In this document: positions 45,315 through 51,860 of the stretch, piece after piece | Position numbering within the stretch: the stretch's first letter is position 1 | How the letters are laid out: each line of letters starts with the position of its first letter | Source of the DNA: Arcanobacterium haemolyticum | GTDB taxonomy: Bacteria; Actinomycetota; Actinomycetes; Actinomycetales; Actinomycetaceae | Direction of reading: 5' to 3' | Length of the DNA stretch: 64,000 nucleotides | NCBI GenBank assembly: GCA_021532125.1 | Contig: JADYUX010000002.1 | Span: 372,001 to 436,000, forward strand | Position numbers and translations under genes: made by a program | Notes under the pieces: generated by a model | The model's input: the letters and a program-made list of their open reading frames with translations, nothing else | What the model was told of the DNA's origin: nothing | The model's database searches: none

Positions 45315-47788
45315 TGTCGTCATTGTTGCGTGCTAACGTGCGCGCCCATACGCGCCGATATGTGGCAACGGGTGTTGCTATTGCTATTTCTATGGCTTTT
45401 GTTCTTGCGGCGCTCGCCTTTGGGCAGGGATTGAACTCGTCGATTTCCTCGTCTATTTCGGAGAGTTTCCGGGGCGCAAGTGTGGTTGTTGATGCAGCGG
45501 ATCGTCCTTTTGGCGAGGCCGAGCTTGCACGTCTCGAGAGTGTTGACGGCGTGAGCGAGGCTGTCCCACAGGTCCAGACTGCTTTTCGGCTGACAAAGGA
45601 CGCTCAGCGTTCGATTGCCATCGCTTCAACCCTGAATCCCGATTCGTTGTATCAGCCTCCGCTTGAGGCTGGGCGTTTGCCGAACAACGATTCAGAAATT
45701 GCTCTCTCCACGAGCGATGCCAAGCTGCTCAATGTGTCGATTGGCGATAGCGTTGACGCTCGTAGTTGGGACGACGAAGCTGCGCCGACATCTTTCAGTG
45801 TCGTGGGCATCATCAAGTCTGGTGCTTTCTTTTCGATGCGCTCAAGTGTGCTCACTCTCGGGGCTATGCAGAAAATCGACCCGTATATCGCACCCTACCG
45901 GGTATTCGTCGTCGCTGATGCTCCCGCTGTCCTTTCCGCTACCGATCAGGATGCCCTTGCGGGCCGCATTAATTCAGATTTAGGGAACGACGAAGCTCGT
46001 GCGGCTCACGTCGTCGTCGCTGACCAGCTCTCACGGCAGGGTATGAACTCAGCCGCATCGGCAGCAATGCTCCTTATCTTCCCGGCTATTGCTATTGCTG
46101 TTGCCCTCATCGTCGTATCGACAACCTTCAAGGTGATTGTCGAACAGCGCCGGCGTGAACTCGCGCTATTGCGTTGTATCGGCGCCACAGGCAAGCAGGT
46201 GCGACGCCTACTTCTCAAGGAAACGCTTATTGTCGGACTTACCTCCTCGCTCATCGGCGTACTCATCGGCGTACTCATCGCGGCTGGCGGGATGAGCTTC
46301 GCTGATCTCTCTGAAACATTCCTCGATGCTGTCCTGTCGGTGAACGTGGTCAGCGCCCTTGGAGTCCTCATCCTTGGCACGCTTCTTACCATCATTGCCG
46401 GGCTCGCACCCACACGTGGTGCGACGAAGATTCCGCCTCTCGCTGCCCTCGCATCGACTGATAGTGAATCCACGTCGGCGCGCAAGCGCCGCACGGTATC
46501 GACGGTTCTCTCTGTGCTTGCTCTCCTTGCCGGCGCTGGCATCCTCTGGCTCGGTATCTCCACCGTGCGCGCAGATCCGAACAGCCCGAATGTTAACGGG
46601 TTCCTCATTGCTCTCCTTGGTGGGATCATCGCTTTTATTTCTTCGGTCGCCGTCATGTCGATGCTGCTGCCCGTCCTGACTCGACTGACAGGGAGCATCG
46701 GTCGCGGTGTCATTGGACGGCTTGCTGCACGTAACGCTGTACGTAATCCAAGCCGGACCGCAGCCACAGGAACCGCAGTCATCATCGGCACGGCCCTCGT
46801 CGTCACGATGCTCACCGGAGCAACCTCCTTGCGGGCGACTCTCAATAGCGAAGTAGATGCTCGTCGTCCGTTCGACTTGACTGTGTCAGGGGCATCAACA
46901 AATCTCCCGGAAAATCTCATCGATAAAATCGCAGCAATTTCCGGCGTCGAGGATGCAGGCGCTATTCCCGCGGCAGAAGGCACGTATTCCTTCGCTGACG
47001 GCACCGAGGTCACAACAACCATCTATTCGGATCTCAACATGCCCCGCCTCGCTCACTCCGATATCGTCACGGCTGCACCAGGAACTGTCATCGTCGATTC
47101 TGAGACGGCACAGCGCCTCAGCTCAGATACCTTGAGCCTGTGCGGACCACGTACCTGTGAAACCTTCACTGTGCGCACTGCGGCATGGGCTAGCAACGGT
47201 ATGTGGATGAACGAAGCCGACTTCGAAAAGCTCGGGGGAAATTCCGCATCAGTGGGCCTCATCCAGGTCAAACTTTCCGAGGATGCCGACGCGAACTCCG
47301 TCATTCGTGACATCCAGAATCTCGATTCCTCTCTCGTAGCTCGCGGAGCAGCCCAGGAACGACAAATGTACGAGAGCGCAATCAACGCCATCCTTCTCGT
47401 CGTCACCGCGCTCCTTGGTGTGTCCGTCCTCGTCGCGCTCGTCGGCCTGGCGAACACGCTCTCGCTGTCCGTAGCTGAACGGACTCGCGAAAATGGCCTG
47501 CTGCGCGCCATGGGGCTCACGAAAAAGCAGATGATGCAGATGCTTGCCGTCGAATCACTCATTATCGCAGTCACCGCCGCAATCGTCGGTACACTCATCG
47601 GCCTCACGTTCGGCTGGCTTGGGCTTGCAGCGCTGCCGCTGGATGTCGAGAAACTCGCTTTCACGGTGCCTTGGCTCCAGCTTGGTGGCGTACTCACCAT
47701 CGCGATCATCGCTGCCCTCCTTGCCTCGGTCCTTCCAGGACGACGAGCAGCTCGGATTAGCCCAGTTGAAGCACTCGCACACGAGTGA
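45314..47788 (+). CDS. FtsX/MacB-like ABC transporter permease (double FtsX)
   Basis: An 824-residue permease partner of the preceding ATPase. A TM helix at ~17-38 is followed by a large extracellular domain (40-240), a first FtsX core of three helices (~246-365, with ERRRELALLRCIGATGKQV-like coupling helix), further helices at ~395, 430 and 482, a second extracellular domain (~505-690) and a second FtsX core (~691-815, coupling segment RENGLLRAMGLTKKQM). This ten-TM layout is common in Gram-positive exporters. The second outside domain contains a close cysteine pair (LCGPRTC) that may form a disulfide. Confidence 0.9.
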   Translation: MSSLLRANVRAHTRRYVATGVAIAISMAFVLAALAFGQGLNSSISSSISESFRGASVVVDAADRPFGEAELARLESVDGVSEAVPQVQTAFRLTKDAQRSIAIASTLNPDSLYQPPLEAGRLPNNDSEIALSTSDAKLLNVSIGDSVDARSWDDEAAPTSFSVVGIIKSGAFFSMRSSVLTLGAMQKIDPYIAPYRVFVVADAPAVLSATDQDALAGRINSDLGNDEARAAHVVVADQLSRQGMNSAASAAMLLIFPAIAIAVALIVVSTTFKVIVEQRRRELALLRCIGATGKQVRRLLLKETLIVGLTSSLIGVLIGVLIAAGGMSFADLSETFLDAVLSVNVVSALGVLILGTLLTIIAGLAPTRGATKIPPLAALASTDSESTSARKRRTVSTVLSVLALLAGAGILWLGISTVRADPNSPNVNGFLIALLGGIIAFISSVAVMSMLLPVLTRLTGSIGRGVIGRLAARNAVRNPSRTAATGTAVIIGTALVVTMLTGATSLRATLNSEVDARRPFDLTVSGASTNLPENLIDKIAAISGVEDAGAIPAAEGTYSFADGTEVTTTIYSDLNMPRLAHSDIVTAAPGTVIVDSETAQRLSSDTLSLCGPRTCETFTVRTAAWASNGMWMNEADFEKLGGNSASVGLIQVKLSEDADANSVIRDIQNLDSSLVARGAAQERQMYESAINAILLVVTALLGVSVLVALVGLANTLSLSVAERTRENGLLRAMGLTKKQMMQMLAVESLIIAVTAAIVGTLIGLTFGWLGLAALPLDVEKLAFTVPWLQLGGVLTIAIIAALLASVLPGRRAARISPVEALAHE

Positions 47789-47796
47789 GATCCGCA

Positions 47797-47844
47797 CGCA
47801 GGCCTGGGGGAATACGCCGATATCCGTATTTCCTCGGGCCTGCG
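47797..47844 (+). terminator. Imperfect hairpin after the ABC permease
   Basis: 20-nt arms (47797-47816 with 47825-47844) pairing with a few G-U or mismatched positions, 8 nt after the permease stop. No strong U tract. Confidence 0.6.
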
Positions 47845-47962
47845 CCTCTACTTCACTCGTAGCACAGAAGTATTGTCGGTAGGTCCGGGATATGACATCG
47901 TCGGTATTACCAGGAGGCACCACGGGAAACCCGGGTTGCCAGGCTCCACACAGTGAGGAGAA

Positions 47963-48391
47963 ATGATGAAGCCTCTGTACACGATTGAAGCACTTGCAAC
48001 AGGCGATGGACGCAATGGCCACGTGCGTAGCACTTCGGGGCGCGTCAATACCGACCTCGCATCCCCCAAAGAACTCGGCGGGTCGGGAGCGGATCTTCCC
48101 AATCCCGAAGAATTCTTCGCTGCGGGTTATGCCGCTTGCTTCCACTCGGCGCTCAAGCTCGTCGCCAGTCAGCGCAAGGCTGATATAGGCGATTCTGCTG
48201 TCGGGGCTCGCGTTTCCATCGGCTCCAACGACGCTGGCGGATTTGAGCTCGCCGTCGAACTTGAAGTGACGATCCCCAATCAGCCCCGTAATGTTGCGCA
48301 AGAGCTCGCGGATGCTGCCCACCAGGTGTGCCCCTACTCGAATGCAACGCGAGGAAACATCTCGGTGACAGTTTCCGTTGTCGACGAATAA
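47963..48391 (+). CDS. ohr: Organic hydroperoxide resistance protein (Ohr)
   Basis: Thiol peroxidase of the Ohr/OsmC family, 142 residues, reducing organic hydroperoxides in the cytoplasm. The two redox cysteines are present (AACFHSALK and HQVCPYSNATRGN), and GGSGADLPNPEEFFAAGYA is typical of Ohr rather than OsmC. AGGAG precedes two adjacent ATGs; either could start. No OhrR-type regulator gene is adjacent. Confidence 0.94.
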   Translation: MMKPLYTIEALATGDGRNGHVRSTSGRVNTDLASPKELGGSGADLPNPEEFFAAGYAACFHSALKLVASQRKADIGDSAVGARVSIGSNDAGGFELAVELEVTIPNQPRNVAQELADAAHQVCPYSNATRGNISVTVSVVDE

Positions 48392-48714
48392 TTATGTGTG
48401 GGCTCGTCTGGTCATTTCTGGGCGAGCTCTTCACAATTGCGAAAGATCAACATTGCCTATTTTATATACGACATAAAGTCGTTTCTTTATTCGTCCGAAT
48501 TTAGATAATATTCACCGCACTTAAATCAACATCTCAATACAGCATATTTATGCAAATAAATATGCACATAAACAATAAACCCGCAGGATAATGCCATTTT
48601 TCTACCACCTGACGCTTAAGGATAGCGATATAGTTAGGATTTCCTATCTGGAAGAACTTTGGGCGACTAGATAGTTTTATAGCGTCAAGGACATAGAAAA
48701 GTAGGAGGCAGAAG
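48392..48714. promoter_or_regulatory. AT-rich leader upstream of the DUF1540 gene
   Basis: A 323-nt gene-free stretch that is much more AT-rich than its surroundings between about 48450 and 48620. It holds two perfect dyads: ACGAC-ATAAA-GTCGT (48468-48482) and GCATATTTAT-N4-ATAAATATGC (48542-48565). The AGGAGG of the next gene ends the region. I see no ORF with a credible start here. Confidence 0.5.
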
Positions 48715-48984
48715 ATGTCCGCTCACACAACAGTTTCGTCATGCGCCACTACTTCCTGCGCATTCAACAACGGCGGCTGCAACGCCCTCGCAATCACTGT
48801 CACTGGCAAGTCGGCCTGTGGTACGTTCATCCAGCTCGATGCCCGCGCAGGCGTAGCGTCAGCCGAAGGCACTGTTGGTGCATGCCAGCGCCTTGAGTGC
48901 GTCCATAACGAAGATCTGCTTTGCACAGCGGGCAAGATTGACGTAGCCGAAGGCGCACTCTGCTCGACATTCGAGGCACGCTGA
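48715..48984 (+). CDS. Twin DUF1540 cysteine-rich small protein
   Basis: An 89-residue protein with eight cysteines in two matched sets: C10-x4-C15-x6-C22-x12-C35 and C57-x4-C62-x7-C70-x12-C83. Each set matches DUF1540 (CxFN...C.A..I.V...C.TF), a family of unknown function widely found in actinobacteria and clostridia; the Cys4 spacing suggests metal binding. The GACQRLECVHN link between the sets is conserved in actinobacterial members as I know them. Preceded by TAGGAGG and followed by a strong terminator, so it is probably an abundant single-gene product. Confidence 0.85.
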   Translation: MSAHTTVSSCATTSCAFNNGGCNALAITVTGKSACGTFIQLDARAGVASAEGTVGACQRLECVHNEDLLCTAGKIDVAEGALCSTFEAR

Positions 48985-49010
48985 CCTTCAAATACCTTAT
49001 CTTCTCCATC

Positions 49011-49046
49011 CGGGTGGGACGCTGATCGCCGTCAGCGTCCCACCCG
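49011..49046 (+). terminator. Terminator of the DUF1540 gene
   Basis: Perfect 15-bp stem (49011-49025 with 49032-49046), 6-nt loop, followed by TTTT. Confidence 0.9.
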
Positions 49047-49111
49047 TTTTGCATACTTTGCGATCAAGCGCAGGCCCGCCACGTTCGCGACGAACGCCCT
49101 GGCGCTTGTGC

Positions 49112-49972
49112 CTAGATATACATCGGGATGCTCACACAGGCACGTAGTTTTGCGAGCTCTGTTTGCAGTTCGAGCATCGAATAGACAGCTCGCGTGAAGG
49201 GAATGAAGACCGTATTCGCTTCGTCGGTGTCGATGTACATGAAAGTCACACCCGTGTGGTCAATATCGACACACACCATGCCAAGAGCTTCGTCGAGCAA
49301 TCCCGCGGTCGACTGGGAAGTAAGCATCGCGCCAGCGATGTTGCCAAGCATAAGCGAATCTATAATCGCCGGCGAATCAATGAGTTGCGCACATGCGATG
49401 AGTTCAACGGCACTGTATTCATCAAACGGGCGGTATGATCCACGCTCAGCGCGGATACTCCCCCACCGTTCGACGATTGCGGCTTCGGCAAGCGGAGTCA
49501 CTCCAGCCGAATCGTGAAGCAGCAATCTATCGAAGGTGATGATTGCGATAGCTCCGCCATCCGCGACGATGCTCTCGATGAGTGGGGTGCATTGATTGTG
49601 CGCAACGAAAGCCTGCGCAGATTCATCGGTATGCCAGTTGGCAAGCCCCAACAGGTGAAGTGACGAAGCCACGATGCTCACACTCGCCTCTGGCGCCATC
49701 TTCTCGATACTAAAACGCACGTCGAGATCAGGAGTTCCAATCGTACGACTCCCTGCACACGCTTCACGCGGGACGGCAACCACAAGCTCGCCCGCCGCAG
49801 TGAGACCATGAGCGATGAAATCGTATTCCTCAAGAGGAGTAGACCGGTAGGCCACCATGTGAGCGCGTCCTGAACCAGCAAGGAGCCGGAGGGCTACTGA
49901 CTGCGCTCTTGCACGTACAAGGCTCGAATCAAGCTCGCGTAGTCCTGGAAAGAGTGCTAGATCGAAGCTCAC
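49112..49972 (-). CDS. DUF2470/HugZ-like protein under an iron box
   Basis: A 286-residue protein. The N-terminal part (ARAQSVALRLLAGSGRAHM ... GELVVAVPREA) has the shape of a pyridoxamine-oxidase-like split barrel, and the C-terminal part (GVTFMYIDTDEANTVFIPF then a Leu-rich helix) resembles DUF2470. These two parts together are seen in HugZ-type heme oxygenases, but the match is faint and I cannot see an obvious heme ligand. GTG start with a weak GAGAA. A DtxR-type box lies 57 nt upstream, so it is probably induced by iron limitation. Function in heme or iron use is inference. Confidence 0.6.
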   Translation of the reverse strand: MSFDLALFPGLRELDSSLVRARAQSVALRLLAGSGRAHMVAYRSTPLEEYDFIAHGLTAAGELVVAVPREACAGSRTIGTPDLDVRFSIEKMAPEASVSIVASSLHLLGLANWHTDESAQAFVAHNQCTPLIESIVADGGAIAIITFDRLLLHDSAGVTPLAEAAIVERWGSIRAERGSYRPFDEYSAVELIACAQLIDSPAIIDSLMLGNIAGAMLTSQSTAGLLDEALGMVCVDIDHTGVTFMYIDTDEANTVFIPFTRAVYSMLELQTELAKLRACVSIPMYI

Positions 49973-50028
49973 GTGTTCTCTTTCGTCGTCTCGGTAGGCG
50001 CAGCTCTACAACACAGCACCGATTTACG

Positions 50029-50047
50029 TAAGGTTAGCCTACCGTAA
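50029..50047. promoter_or_regulatory. DtxR/IdeR-type iron box
   Basis: TAAGGTTAGCCTACCGTAA matches the 19-bp consensus TTAGGTTAGCCTAACCTAA at 16 of 19 positions, with the full central core. It sits upstream of the DUF2470-like gene on the minus strand and about 90 nt past the end of the HAD gene, so the former is the likely target. Confidence 0.8.
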
Positions 50048-50136
50048 TTCGAGAACGGGTGGATACCCTGCTATCACTCTGTAAGACAAGCAACATACCG
50101 GCCGTGGTTGTCGCACTGCCAGGAATCGACGAGATT

Positions 50137-51006
50137 TTAGACTGACGAATTCGTCGTCCCGTCCAAAAGATGACGAAGCGTGGACATCACACCGTTATCA
50201 TCATTGGAGGGGGCGACAAACCGCGCCACTTTGATGACCTCCGGGTGAGCATTAGCCACCGCAAACGATAAACCAACAGCTTCAAGCATGTCCGAATCAT
50301 TAAGATAATCGCCAAAAGCCACAACGCCCGCAGGATCAGCCCCATAAGCTGCCATGAGCGCACGAGCCGCAGCTCCCTTACTCACGCGCCGATCCATAAT
50401 ATCGACCCAATTCACACCTGAAATGACGACCGCATGGGTTGCACGTAAGTGCATGATGTGTGGCGCGATTCCCGCCTCGGCGTTCCCAAAGTCAAAAATA
50501 GCGATTTTGAGAATATCGTCGTCGTAATCAAGCACATCATTCTGCAGAGAATTAGACCAGTAGTAGCGGTCAACTTCTTGAAGAAAGACAGGATCGTCAC
50601 ATTCGACGTACGCGGCCTTTTTCCCGGCAACAACGATGGCAATCGTCTGGCCCTCATCAATGAGACGACGTAGGAGATGAACAGTCGATACGACGAAGTC
50701 ACGTGAAAGCGGCATCGATGATACTTCGTCGCCGTCCCGGACAACATAGGCACCGTTATCAGCAATGAAGGGCATACCTTCACCAAAGTCATCGAACATG
50801 TGGCGAAGTTTTTGATACTGGCGACCGCTAGCAGGAACGAAAGGGATTCGTCGCTCACGGAGTTCGCTCAAGAGATCCCACAGCCCATCAGGAAAGGCAC
50901 CCTGTGAATTGAGCAAGGTGCCGTCCATATCGACTAGCACAAGTTCGGGTGATCGGCCCACATACGATTCGCTCGGTGTTGGCACTGGGGTCACGTTGTC
51001 AGCCAC
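50137..51006 (-). CDS. Cof-type HAD-superfamily phosphatase
   Basis: Cytoplasmic HAD-IIB (Cof) sugar-phosphate phosphatase of 289 residues. Motif I VDMDGTLLNS near residue 25, motif II with ASGR, motif III lysine region (VSKGAAARAL) and motif IV VAFGDYLNDSDML, with a C2 cap between. GTG start with GAGAGGAAG upstream. Substrate unknown. It is divergent from the Tag-like glycosylase; the space between holds the second 41-bp bipartite element. Confidence 0.92.
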   Translation of the reverse strand: MADNVTPVPTPSESYVGRSPELVLVDMDGTLLNSQGAFPDGLWDLLSELRERRIPFVPASGRQYQKLRHMFDDFGEGMPFIADNGAYVVRDGDEVSSMPLSRDFVVSTVHLLRRLIDEGQTIAIVVAGKKAAYVECDDPVFLQEVDRYYWSNSLQNDVLDYDDDILKIAIFDFGNAEAGIAPHIMHLRATHAVVISGVNWVDIMDRRVSKGAAARALMAAYGADPAGVVAFGDYLNDSDMLEAVGLSFAVANAHPEVIKVARFVAPSNDDNGVMSTLRHLLDGTTNSSV

Positions 51007-51086
51007 GTTCTTCCTCTCGACATCCTTTCTACCCCACTAGCCTAATTGCCCGACCGCCCAGCGGGGACGATGTTCGTATGTGTCCA

Positions 51087-51127
51087 TTGTTCTCCACAGG
51101 GCGCATAGAACTGTCAGTTATCCACAA
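51087..51127 (+). repeat. 41-bp bipartite element, copy 2 (paired DnaA-box-like 9-mers)
   Basis: TTGTTCTCCACAG, 15 variable bases, CAGTTATCCACAA. Both 13-base halves and the gap length are identical to the copy at 20506-20546, while the 15-nt spacer differs. It lies between the divergent HAD phosphatase and Tag-like genes, 75 nt before the latter, and reads toward it. Confidence 0.8.
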
Positions 51128-51201
51128 AGTGTCGTCCCACTCAGCAGCGCGCCATACGTTTTGAAAGGATAGAACTAGGAAGACACGATCGAGGAGAACA
51201 G

Positions 51202-51798
51202 ATGAACCACAACGACCGGCGGCCTGCATGGGCAGACGAGGACCCATTACTACACGAGTATTACGAGCACGTGTGGGGAAGGCCTCTCCACGACGAGCAC
51301 AAGCTCTTTGCAGCACTCAGCCTCGAAGTATTCCAGACCGGATTATCGTGGCTCACGATCCTGAAGAAAGAGGATCTTCTCTTCTCAGCGTTCGACGACT
51401 TCGTTCCAGATTCCGTTGCACAATTCGATCAGTCGAGGGTCGAACAGCTCCTCGTCCTTGACGGAATGATACGAAACCGTCGAAAGATAGAAGCAACAAT
51501 CCGTAATGCTCGCGCAGTTCTTCGCCTCCGAGAATCCGAGGGGTTCAGTTCACTTGTGTGGACTTTTGCCTGTGACCCCCACGACGAAGCAAATACCCTT
51601 TCTCGATCCACATCGCCCGAATCCCACGCCCTGTCGCGCCGTCTACACGAGGAAGGATTCACGATGGTCGGACCAACGAACACACACGCCTTCATGCAAA
51701 CAGTCGGGATGATCGACCAAGCGTGGACGGCACCGTGGCGGGAGGGATTCTGGGATTCGTCAATCGCGACGAAGAGTAATGGCGTGGAGTACAGATAA
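51202..51798 (+). CDS. tag: DNA-3-methyladenine glycosylase I-like protein
   Basis: Base-excision repair glycosylase of the Tag family, 198 residues. The family core is clear: DPLLHEYYEHVWGRPLHDE, LEVFQTGLSWLTILKK (glutamate and tryptophan of the base pocket) and GFTMVGPTNTHAFMQTVGMI. The four zinc-snap ligands of Escherichia coli Tag (two Cys, two His) are not kept: the N-terminal Cys position is Pro/Ala (RRPAWA), the first His is Tyr (YYEHVWG), and the C-terminal His/Cys are absent. It may be a zinc-free variant. Start ATG; weak Shine-Dalgarno GAGGAGAACAG. Confidence 0.88.
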   Translation: MNHNDRRPAWADEDPLLHEYYEHVWGRPLHDEHKLFAALSLEVFQTGLSWLTILKKEDLLFSAFDDFVPDSVAQFDQSRVEQLLVLDGMIRNRRKIEATIRNARAVLRLRESEGFSSLVWTFACDPHDEANTLSRSTSPESHALSRRLHEEGFTMVGPTNTHAFMQTVGMIDQAWTAPWREGFWDSSIATKSNGVEYR

Positions 51799-51802
51799 AA
51801 CA

Positions 51803-51834
51803 GAGGTGTGGCCCAGATCTCCGGGCCACACCTC
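51803..51834. terminator. Hairpin between Tag-like and surface-protein genes
   Basis: Perfect 12-bp arms (51803-51814 with 51823-51834) and an 8-nt loop between convergent genes. Confidence 0.8.
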
Positions 51835-51860
51835 ATGCGTCGAACGAAATTACCGTGCTA

